Assembly (NCBI GenBank): GCA_031267075.1
Contig: JAIRZU010000020.1
Coordinates: forward strand, 1 to 8,426
Origin: Holosporales bacterium
GTDB lineage: Bacteria; Pseudomonadota; Alphaproteobacteria; RUG11792
Length of the DNA stretch: 8,426 nucleotides
Direction of reading: 5' to 3'
Positions 1 through 6,213 of the stretch are shown in pieces. A program made the translations under genes and the position numbers. The notes under the pieces were generated by a model. It ran no database searches, was not told where the DNA came from, and saw nothing but the letters and a program-made list of their open reading frames with translations. The stretch's first letter is position 1. Every line of letters starts with the position of its first letter.

Positions 1-364
1 GCTGAAGAAGGTCCCAAGGGTTTGGCTGTTCGCCAATTAAAGTGGTACGTGAGCTGGGTTCAGAACGTCGTGAGACAGTTTGGTCCCTATCTGCCGTGGG
101 TGTAGGATGATTGAGAGAGCCTGTTCCTAGTACGCAAGGACCGGAATGGACATACCTCTGGTGGACCTGTTGTCGTGCCAACGGCATAGCAGGGTAGCTA
201 CAGTATGGAAGAGATAAGCGCTGAAAGCATATAAGCGCGAAACTCGTCTCGAGACTAATCATCCCAACTAGGAGCGTGGTAGACTACCACGTTGATAGGT
301 CAGGTGTGGAAGCACAGTAATGTGTGGAGCTTACTGATACTAATACTCCGAATGGCTTGTTTCT
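1..364 (+). rRNA. rrl: 23S ribosomal RNA, 3' end (partial)
   Basis: This is the 3'-terminal part of domains V-VI of 23S rRNA; the 5' end lies outside the window. It contains the sarcin-ricin loop region around 121-145, the conserved block near 166-200 (TTGTCGTGCCAACGGCATAG), the GCTGAAAGCAT block near 220-230, and the near-terminal TGATACTAATA block at 335-345. The exact 3' end is estimated by alignment in memory to the E. coli terminus, where GGCTT is followed by about six bases, so it is uncertain by several bases. The tetraloop of the sarcin-ricin hairpin (134-137) reads GCAA instead of the near-universal GAGA. 5S follows after a ~113-base spacer with no tRNA between. Confidence 0.97.
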
Positions 365-405
365 CTTCTTAAAAGTCAGAGTTCAAGGGGTTGGCCTCTT
401 CCCAG

Positions 406-426
406 CTTTTCCATGTTATGGAAGGG
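406..426 (+). other. Hairpin in the 23S-5S spacer
   Basis: A 9-bp stem (406-414 with 418-426, six Watson-Crick pairs plus two G-U pairs and a closing C-G) with a three-base loop lies midway in the spacer between 23S and 5S. No T-run follows, so it is more likely a processing or structural element of the rRNA precursor than a terminator. Nothing else in 365-477 is recognisable. Confidence 0.45.
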
Positions 427-477
427 TAGGGCAGGGGCTGTCCTTGATAGTGCTGCGTTAATGTGATGCATTGGGTT

Positions 478-597
478 GGCTAGGTAGTTATGGCGGGAGT
501 GCCACACGCGATCCCATGCCGAACTCGACAGTGAAACCACCCAGCGCCGATGGTACTTCTGCTTAAGCATGAGGGAGAGTAGGTCGCTGCCTGGCTT
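478..597 (+). rRNA. rrf: 5S ribosomal RNA
   Basis: A 120-base sequence aligns along its length with bacterial 5S rRNA. It has the conserved CCATGCCGAACTC block at about 513-525, the AGTGAAAC block, the AGCGCCGATGGTA block at 543-555 and the GAGAGTAGG block at 575-583. The terminal helix pairs 479-487 with 587-595. Pairing continues outward into the precursor, roughly 464-487 with 587-610 and only two mismatched or weak positions, forming an extended stem suited to endonucleolytic maturation. The gene is co-oriented with 23S and probably co-transcribed. Confidence 0.96.
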
Positions 598-648
598 ACC
601 CAGTGCATTGTTTGATACCTGGGTGTGAGGATAATTTTGGTTTGCTAT
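598..648 (+). terminator. Weak candidate end of the rRNA transcript
   Basis: ACCCAG at 598-603 can pair with CTGGGT at 619-624 across a 15-base loop, followed by a modest T-rich stretch near 633-643. The first arm is also used by the extended 5S stem, so the two structures compete. It is the only terminator-like signal before the next promoter, and it is weak. Confidence 0.25.
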
Positions 649-737
649 GAAAAATAATTTCAAACTTTAACTAAATTTTAACCTTTCACATGCTAACCTA
701 CTTATAGAAATCTTTATCCTCTAAGGGGAGGAAACAC
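649..737 (+). promoter_or_regulatory. Promoter, leader and RBS of the + strand phase-variable gene (repeat copy A)
   Basis: This 89-base block is repeated, inverted, at 7552-7640 ahead of the second phase-variable gene. The stretch from about 678 to 731 is nearly identical in both. A -10-like TATAGA lies at 703-708; no clear -35 is at standard spacing, but TAACCT occurs twice nearby and could bind an activator. The ribosome binding site GGAGG is at 727-731, six bases before the ATG at 738. Bases 717-732 can fold into a 6-bp hairpin with an AAGG loop that buries this site. The AT-rich first part (650-683) recurs inverted at 2272-2305. Confidence 0.65.
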
Positions 738-2047
738 ATGAAAAGCAAACTTGTAACATCAACACTCATACTAGGACTAATAGCCTGTGAGGCCTGGAGT
801 TCTAGAGAGAGAGAGAGCCTGTAGTTGAGAGAGGCGGCACGATCAAAACCTTATTTAGAGCACTGGAAGAAGCACTTCAGGCCATCAAGAATACCCAGCT
901 CGAACTAACGCGTCCTAACACAGGACTTGCGAAGACAATAAGGGATGTTAGAGGTGCGTTGATAGGCACAGTTGCACTGCCAGTCTATCCTATAATCAAT
1001 CAGATAGCAGACCTGAGGGTAGCTATAGAAGGAGACGCTGAATCTGAGGTAGATGGCCTATTGCAGAAATTAGCAATTCTCGAGAAGTTGATCGGACACC
1101 CAGCTACGATCCAGGAGTTTCGGCAACGGGATATAATAGTGGGGGATGACGATGGGCCGATCAGCAGTAGCGAAGATAAAGACAGCGAGAGCACGGGCGA
1201 GGATGAAGAATTGGGTGAAGAAGGAGAGGAAGAAGAGGCCAAAGAGCCTGAGCCTGTTATCATAGATCCAAACCCACCAGTTGATCCAACTGTAAGCATA
1301 ACGCCGGCAACTGGACTGTACTTTGCCACTTGCGAAACACACTGGCTGGCACAAGCGAATGAGTGGGCTGACAAGATAATAAACAGCTTGCTGCAACCAG
1401 AGTACATGCAGTGGGCTCGTCCAGCAATCATAGCATTCCTGATCGCAAAGCAGCGAACACAAGCAACATTAGAAAACCCAGCTGAGCTCGATGGAGGCTG
1501 GATGACAGGGAAATTTGGTGGAGAACTCTCAAGCGCGAGCGAATACTCTGTGAGGTACTGTACCACGAAGCAAGGCCAGCCATCAGGATGGACAATCGCC
1601 GCATCTCGTGCATCAACCCCAGCGTACGCTACAACTGACCCTACACCTACTTTGTTTGTAGGACCAGGTACGCAGACTAGAGCTAGGGAACAAATACGCA
1701 AGCTTGAAACCTGCGTGCGCGTGCAGAAGGATACGGAGCTTTGGATTAGGGTTGGGCATGGAGGCGGAGCAGAACCCTATCCAGAGCTTCGTGACGATCT
1801 GGACGCTATTTTACCTAATACCCCTGATACAGCACCGCTTCCCGGTTACGAAGTTGGCAGCTACCATGCTGTACTGTTTGAAGTGGCAGACAGGCAGTGG
1901 CTAAAAGCTTTTCTACAGGGGAAAATAGAGCGCGGACCAATTATTGAATTTATCATATGGCGTGCTGATATACTTCCCAAGCATATGACTGGAGACAAGC
2001 ACCCTCCGCATCTCGACCCATTGTACATCGAGAAAGTCGGCAGCTGA
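738..2047 (+). CDS. Phase-variable putative lipoprotein with AG tract, frame OFF in this sequence
   Basis: I do not recognise the family. Translation from ATG 738 gives MKSKL, a hydrophobic core and the lipobox-like LIAC ending at the Cys codon 786-788, then runs into seven AG units (804-817) and stops at TAG 822. The body is open in another frame from just after the tract to the TGA at 2045, starting PVVERGG at 818. Leader and body join only if the AG count is a multiple of three, giving about 435 residues with six units or 437 with nine. The body has an alpha-helical N-terminal part (about 845-1130), a Glu/Asp-rich stretch (about 1145-1250), a Pro-rich linker (to about 1310) and a mixed C-terminal domain with no recognisable motif. 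A TTG at 959 could be called as a start, but it has no convincing RBS and the open frame extends 140 bases upstream of it. An outer-membrane or surface location is inferred from the lipobox and the phase-variable architecture. A sequencing slip in the tract cannot be excluded. Confidence 0.75.
804..817 (+). repeat. (AG)7 dinucleotide tract, phase-variation switch
   Basis: Seven perfect AG units sit directly after the signal-peptide codons. Six or nine units connect ATG 738 to the long body frame. Seven units (as here) stop at TAG 822, and eight would stop at a TGA a few codons later. The flanks GGAGTTCT before and CCTGTAGTTG after are shared with the second gene at 7447-7462. Confidence 0.85.
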
Positions 2048-2066
2048 GGAACTCAGCCTACCCTGC

Positions 2067-2121
2067 ATACACTCCCAATCCCACCCCCTGGTCCGGTTGG
2101 GGGTGTATTGATCTGTTTTCT
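2067..2121 (+). terminator. Terminator-like hairpin after the + strand gene
   Basis: Bases 2067-2078 pair without a gap with 2097-2108 (12 pairs, one G-U), starting about 20 bases after the stop codon. A shorter alternative stem pairs 2082-2088 with 2099-2105. A TTTT run comes at 2116-2119, a little distant from the stem, so termination is plausible but not textbook. The other strand has no T-run, so the hairpin should work only for + strand transcripts. Confidence 0.55.
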
Positions 2122-2154
2122 CGGCCCCAATCCTCAGCCGTACGGCATAAGATA

Positions 2155-2182
2155 ATCGTATCATGTATTGGGCTTGTGTCAA
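2155..2182 (-). promoter_or_regulatory. Candidate orphan promoter, - strand
   Basis: A perfect -35 hexamer TTGACA (2182-2177) is followed after 16 bases by TACGAT (2160-2155, four of six matches to the -10 consensus). It points toward the 3' end of the + strand gene with no gene in its own direction, so any transcript would be antisense to that gene. It could be chance. Confidence 0.25.
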
Positions 2183-2260
2183 TGATATTTTTTACTTCGG
2201 TGAGGCCATGCTATCTACCAGGTCCGGACTTGTAGGCTTTGGGTTCGCTCTTGGTGGGCT

Positions 2261-2306
2261 GCCATGTGGAGGGTTAAAAAATAGTTAAAGTTTGAAATTA
2301 TTTTTT
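2261..2306 (-). repeat. Inverted copy (B) of the promoter-upstream repeat
   Basis: The reverse complement of 2272-2305 matches 650-683 at 32 of 34 positions, and CATGTG just outside (2263-2268) is also shared with copies A and C. The + strand gene is therefore bracketed by an inverted repeat. The -10 and RBS parts of the module are not conserved here, so this copy is a fragment and not a working promoter. The rest of 2122-2322 contains no gene I can support. Confidence 0.7.
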
Positions 2307-2323
2307 GAGGAGGTGATTCAGCC
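2307..2323 (-). other. Short sequence resembling the 3' end of 16S rRNA
   Basis: Read on the - strand, this stretch contains GAATCACCTCCTC, close to the 3' terminus of bacterial 16S rRNA, where GGATCACCTCCTT with a preceding GGCT is typical. About 15 of 17 positions match the common form. It abuts the lptD stop codon on one side and repeat copy B on the other. It may be a remnant of a 16S gene end or a coincidence. Confidence 0.3.
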
Positions 2324-4482
2324 TACTCCACCTTCCCAAGCTCTGTATTGCCTTGGTGGGGGCTGCGGGTTCTAATGCTTCCGAGAGTTTTAAATACGAT
2401 AGTGAGGGCGACTCCAACCCTAGGCTTCACGTCATTCTTCTTGAAGTTCGTCTTGTAAATTCCAGTGCTAAATGTGAAGCATTCATCATCGTAGGTAGCT
2501 AGCACTCCGTGGGCCAGCGTATGTTTCCCATTATCATGCTTCAAATTTATAACCTGCGAGCAGGTGACTGTCCAGAACTCTGTTACCTTCATTCCATAGT
2601 TCAGATTCAGCTGGGATAATCCATTGTTTTGGATGTCGCTGATTTTGGCATCTCTGAAATAACCTACCCCACCAAAAACATTTTTATAGCTGGCATTGAC
2701 ACCGGTCTCGAAGGTCTGTGATTTTTCGAAGAGAGGGCAGCCGGTGAAGCGCATTCTGACAGAGACATTCTCTAGTGGCTTTAGTACGACTCTGCCGACC
2801 ATTGCATTCCGCCCGCGCAAGCTAGAGTTTTTGCGATTCGCGATAGCTGTGGATTTACCGATGAATGCGTTGAGCCAGCGGCGCTTATCGTTATAACTAG
2901 AGCCCTCGATTCCCGTAGAAATGCGCTCTCCTAGATCTACGCTATCATACCCACCAAACCGGTTGAATGCGTAGAGATTGAGATCACTGAAATTGTTAAA
3001 CACCGAGTCTTCGTTTGGCTTAAAATTCACTCGTTTGTTCGATGTTTCAATACTCGTGAAAGATACCTTAGGGCCCCAGATCACCGTGTTATCGATCAGC
3101 TTGATTCTGCTTACCATCGGCATCGACACGGTAGCCTGGTTCTCGAAAATCGGGAAAATTCTGTGAGGAGGCTTGGCGGTATTCTGCGCTTCTCCCACAC
3201 TGTAAAAATCAGTCCTTATTCCGGAGTTTACCTCAAAGAGGAACTGATTCAAATTCGTGGATTTGTTCCAGCCGATCTTATTGGTAGCCCTGCAGAATCG
3301 TTTAGCAAGAGTTGGGGATTGCGCGTGCCTCCTCGCGAGGTACATCACGTCTCCATCGAATGTGAAATCCCCTTTCGTGCAGTTGAAATTAAAATGCGGG
3401 AGGACGGATGGGGCGGTGTACTTGTCCTCCGTCTGGAAGATATGTGACTCCGCGGTTAAAAAATAGCTACGATCATACTTCTCAAAAATGACGTTAGAGT
3501 CGTTGTAGGTGGAATCAAACCACGACTTGTTATGCCGCCTTAAATCCGCTGGGTACGCCGTCTTATACGTCACATCCTTCGAGCGATTTAATCTCACCGC
3601 CAGACTCTTTCCGTCTAGATTATAGGAGCAGTAGGATGAGTCTATATGCCACCTCATGTACTTGTCGGCCTTCTCTGCCGTTTTGGATTTCGATCTCGAG
3701 AGGGCGCTCGCGGAAATATCAAGGTCTCCATTCACGAACTTCTGACGATACTCCGTCGCCATCAACATCCTTTTCTTTGAATTCAAAAATGGGACAATCT
3801 TCAGATCTCTACTATTGCTGACTGCTACGTAAAACGGAATCCCAACGAATAAGCCGCTCTTGGAACAGTGCCGGATTATCGGAGTCAGGACTCCAGTTTT
3901 TCGCTTCACCTCTGGAGATGGGTGTGTGAGGTATGGAGTGAATAGCACCGGAACTCCCTTGATTCTTAGCTTAACATTTTTGTAGATAAACTTCTTCTCC
4001 TTGCGGTCATAAACCACGGTTTCTGCTGCGAGGTCCCAGAGCGGAAGAGTGCAGTGTCCCTCGCGACATGGGGAGTATGATGCATCCTTAAACGTAAATA
4101 CATCACCACTTTTGCGACATGTTCCTGACTTCACTTTAATGGAATCCTTCGTCACAAACACCAATGCCTCAGCGATTGCATTTTTGAAATCTGCATCGAG
4201 TTCAATGTTTTTGGCCGAGAACAAGTCGCCCGTATAATCCTTGATGAGCGCGTTGCCTTTAAGCCTGATCTCTCCCGTGGTTTTGTTATATTCGATCTGG
4301 TCAGTGTGGAGTTCCCTGACACGATGATCTTCCATTTCCTGCGTTACTACGACATCGCCGGCTGCCGTAATAACTCCACTATCTGGATCAAACGAAACGA
4401 CTTTTGAGTTAAGAACGACCTTAGCGTCAGATGCGCAGACGCACAACAGGGCTAACGATATCGCTGCAATTACGTTGTTCAA
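2323..4482 (-). CDS. lptD: LptD, outer-membrane LPS-assembly protein
   Basis: LptD inserts lipopolysaccharide into the outer leaflet of the outer membrane as a beta-barrel partnered with LptE and fed by the LptA bridge. The protein is 719 residues. It has a signal peptide (residues 1-20, likely cut after SDA), an OstA/LptA-like jellyroll segment at about 21-130, a Cys-bearing connector SPCREGHC (C139 and C144), the hallmark motif PVLFTPYLTHPSPEVKRKTG at 178-197, a long beta-rich barrel, and a near-C-terminal DDEC (about C668) followed by the last strand ending FKTLG. The Cys positions would suit disulfides of the LptD type (inference). A 19-residue hydrophilic tail follows the last strand. 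The start is TTG 4482, immediately after the TAA of the upstream gene and in the same frame; there is no obvious RBS, so translational coupling is likely. No in-frame ATG would preserve the signal peptide. Confidence 0.92.
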   Translation of the reverse strand: MNNVIAAISLALLCVCASDAKVVLNSKVVSFDPDSGVITAAGDVVVTQEMEDHRVRELHTDQIEYNKTTGEIRLKGNALIKDYTGDLFSAKNIELDADFKNAIAEALVFVTKDSIKVKSGTCRKSGDVFTFKDASYSPCREGHCTLPLWDLAAETVVYDRKEKKFIYKNVKLRIKGVPVLFTPYLTHPSPEVKRKTGVLTPIIRHCSKSGLFVGIPFYVAVSNSRDLKIVPFLNSKKRMLMATEYRQKFVNGDLDISASALSRSKSKTAEKADKYMRWHIDSSYCSYNLDGKSLAVRLNRSKDVTYKTAYPADLRRHNKSWFDSTYNDSNVIFEKYDRSYFLTAESHIFQTEDKYTAPSVLPHFNFNCTKGDFTFDGDVMYLARRHAQSPTLAKRFCRATNKIGWNKSTNLNQFLFEVNSGIRTDFYSVGEAQNTAKPPHRIFPIFENQATVSMPMVSRIKLIDNTVIWGPKVSFTSIETSNKRVNFKPNEDSVFNNFSDLNLYAFNRFGGYDSVDLGERISTGIEGSSYNDKRRWLNAFIGKSTAIANRKNSSLRGRNAMVGRVVLKPLENVSVRMRFTGCPLFEKSQTFETGVNASYKNVFGGVGYFRDAKISDIQNNGLSQLNLNYGMKVTEFWTVTCSQVINLKHDNGKHTLAHGVLATYDDECFTFSTGIYKTNFKKNDVKPRVGVALTIVFKTLGSIRTRSPHQGNTELGKVE

Positions 4483-5184
4483 TTATGATATCGCGTGCAG
4501 TAGTACCTTCACTCTGTCTACAATAATGTCGGTAACTCCCTGGGTCCTAGCAAGTGATTGTAATGTCTCCTTCGCCAGATTGTTATCTCCAGTTTGGATG
4601 TAACAAAAAGCCAGAGTCTCCTGAGCGAGGAGCGTCCACGCTCCATCTACACACTTAGTCTTAAGAGTCTGTATGAAGCCACTGATAAGCGGCATCAAAT
4701 CATTTGCTGGCATCAGGTCGAGAGCTGCTAGGATATAGAAGATGTACGCCAAATCCCGAACTAGGACATTCGTTTTTTCGCTTTCAAATATGGCCTTATA
4801 CTCGGCTATGGAGGCCTTATCACCACCTGCCCTCAAGAGAGCTGCGTACTCGAATCTAGCGAGGGTAGCGTAATCTTTCTGCGATATCGAAGAAAGCTCC
4901 TTCAGCTGGGAAAGGGCCTCCTTCACATTACCGACCATAGCAAGATTCTGGATAGCAACGTACCGTGTCGAGATCGCTTCTCTGTCTTGGAGATCCTGCC
5001 TTTGCCACATGTTGTATCCACCGACGGCTATGATAGCAGCGATGGTCGCGCCCGTTGCCAACTTCCCATATTTCTCCCAAAGCCTCTTCCAATTTTCGTT
5101 CCGAATCTCCTCTTCGATGCTGTCGATGAAACTATCGAATTTCTTATCTTCGTTGAGATTGCTTGGAATCCTATCCTTCGCCAT
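4483..5184 (-). CDS. Membrane-anchored TPR-like protein (YfgM-type)
   Basis: The protein has 233 residues: a charged cytoplasmic N-terminus (1-40, with the ...FIDSIEEE... segment), one transmembrane helix at about 42-59 and a helical periplasmic domain of repeated helix pairs. This is the arrangement of the YfgM/TPR_21 family, whose E. coli member associates with the SecYEG translocon and periplasmic chaperones. The assignment rests on architecture and general resemblance, not on a catalytic motif. ATG 5184 is preceded by a weak AGG about ten bases upstream. The gene lies 103 bases after tadA and directly abuts lptD in the same frame (TAA then TTG). A role in outer-membrane protein export fits the lptD neighbour but is inference. 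Confidence 0.75.
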   Translation of the reverse strand: MAKDRIPSNLNEDKKFDSFIDSIEEEIRNENWKRLWEKYGKLATGATIAAIIAVGGYNMWQRQDLQDREAISTRYVAIQNLAMVGNVKEALSQLKELSSISQKDYATLARFEYAALLRAGGDKASIAEYKAIFESEKTNVLVRDLAYIFYILAALDLMPANDLMPLISGFIQTLKTKCVDGAWTLLAQETLAFCYIQTGDNNLAKETLQSLARTQGVTDIIVDRVKVLLHAIS

Positions 5185-5287
5185 TTTGCTATACCTGCTC
5201 GGAGCCTACATCCGCTGCAGCTATGCTACAACAATCCGCACACAAACAAAACCCCAGACTTGCTTGAGAGCTCATCTGCGGAGGAGC

Positions 5288-5755
5288 CTATTCATCTTTG
5301 AGTACAGAATTGCTATGCCTCAGCCTCTCAAAAAATCCTGAGATAACGCGGGAGCACCGTTCTTCCTGAATTCCTCCAACAACGTTTGGGCGGATTTGTG
5401 AATGGTCAAAGAGCCTCGCGTTGTTGGTGATTGCGCCGCATTTGCTATCGTACGCTCCGAAAAATATATTTTTGATTCTTACTCTTTCTAGAGCAGCAGC
5501 ACAGAAATGGCACGGTTCTAAATTGACGTATATGCTGGCGTCATCTAGGTATCCTATCCCATCACGTTTTTCATATGCCATCTTGATAGCTAGAAACTCC
5601 GCATGATACCACGGCTTTCCAAGGCGTTCAGATTCATTCTTAGCAAACGACACCATATAGGTTCCAATGGCTATCGCGGCGAAAACTGGCACATCACAGC
5701 CATCAGCAGCTTCAGATGCGCCGATAACAAATTCCATGATTTCCGAATGATACAT
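5288..5755 (-). CDS. tadA: TadA-type tRNA adenosine deaminase
   Basis: TadA deaminates A34 of tRNA-Arg(ACG) to inosine in the cytoplasm and is normally essential. The zinc-dependent cytidine/deoxycytidylate deaminase fold is shown by HAE (residues 51-53, zinc ligand His and catalytic Glu) and PCHFC (zinc ligands C82 and C85) in the context NLEPCHFCAAALERVRI. The C-terminal VVGGIQEERCSRVISGFFERLR matches the family's last helix. The length (155 residues) is normal. The residues before HAE (GKPWYHAE) depart from the usual DPTAHAE, but the active-site residues are intact. ATG 5755 is chosen over TTG 5758; ATG 5737 also fits the family's usual N-terminus. The gene begins nine bases after the tRNA-Asp CCA, has no clear RBS and is probably co-transcribed with that tRNA. 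Confidence 0.88.
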   Translation of the reverse strand: MYHSEIMEFVIGASEAADGCDVPVFAAIAIGTYMVSFAKNESERLGKPWYHAEFLAIKMAYEKRDGIGYLDDASIYVNLEPCHFCAAALERVRIKNIFFGAYDSKCGAITNNARLFDHSQIRPNVVGGIQEERCSRVISGFFERLRHSNSVLKDE

Positions 5756-5764
5756 CAAAAAATA

Positions 5765-5841
<77 letters not shown>

Positions 5842-5874
5842 AGAATCAAGATCTCGCCAGGGATGCCAACGACG

Positions 5875-5904
5875 ATTCTATCATACGAAGAGGTGCACAG
5901 TCAA
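5875..5904 (-). promoter_or_regulatory. Promoter of tRNA-Asp and probably tadA
   Basis: TTGACT (5904-5899) and TAGAAT (5880-5875) are separated by 18 bases and lie about 35 bases upstream of the tRNA 5' end. Each box matches the sigma-70 consensus at five of six positions. It is the only strong promoter seen upstream of tRNA-Asp, tadA and the two following genes. Confidence 0.7.
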
Positions 5905-5952
5905 ACAACAACTCACCGGTGTATAAATACTTCCGTACTCCCTTAAGTAACT

Positions 5953-5968
5953 CGGAGAAAATTATTTT
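5953..5968 (-). repeat. Copy (D) of the AT-rich block, end of the second antigen cassette
   Basis: This matches 7623-7638 at 15 of 16 positions (CGGAGAA.ATTATTTT on the + strand) in the same orientation, so the second phase-variable gene is flanked by direct repeats. The TAA of the out-of-frame 3' extension lies inside it (5964-5962). Confidence 0.5.
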
Positions 5969-6213
5969 GGGTGGTATGAGGGATTGAGGGTTCCGCTGTC
6001 GAAGTCGGGGGCTATCAGTGGATGCATAATGGTCTTCACAATGTCAGCTTGAGAATTTGTGATTCCAGAGCCGCTAGGGAATGCCGATACGATCACGTTT
6101 GGCAGGGTGCTGTGGACGGAGTTCTTTACCAATCTGGATTGGCCAATGGCCTGCGCCCTCTCAGTCGTCATGATGCTGTTCATCATCCTACCAGTGGTAT
6201 GGGTTAACAACAA
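5962..6213 (-). pseudogene. Out-of-frame 3' continuation of the second phase-variable gene
   Basis: An open frame overlaps the last codons of the upstream gene and continues about 75 codons beyond its stop, to a TAA inside repeat copy D. Its composition (for example NVIVSAFPSGSGITNSQADI and a proline-rich end) looks like real protein, not a shadow frame, and it has no RBS or good start of its own. I infer it was the original C-terminus, cut off by a frameshift at about 6204-6230. A short independent gene starting at an internal ATG (6186 or nearby) is the alternative. Confidence is low. Confidence 0.35.

Noticed and set aside
376..663. 95-codon open frame on the - strand
   Set aside because: It lies across the 5S rRNA gene and its spacers; no RBS and no protein-like composition.
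1000..1701. 233-codon open frame on the - strand
   Set aside because: It is antisense to the phase-variable gene body. Its Ser-rich runs are the complement of the Glu/Asp codons in the acidic region.
959..2047. TTG at 959 as the true start of the + strand gene
   Set aside because: The same frame is open back to the AG tract and that stretch resembles the second gene just after its tract (PVV followed by RGG). A good RBS, ATG and signal peptide lie upstream at 738.
1913..2182. 89-codon open frame on the - strand
   Set aside because: It overlaps the 3' end of the + gene and its terminator hairpin, has no RBS and no recognisable protein character.
2307..2318. Very strong ribosome binding site (GAGGAGGTGATT) on the + strand
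   Set aside because: No start codon with an open frame follows on the + strand; resemblance to the complement of the 16S end explains it equally well.
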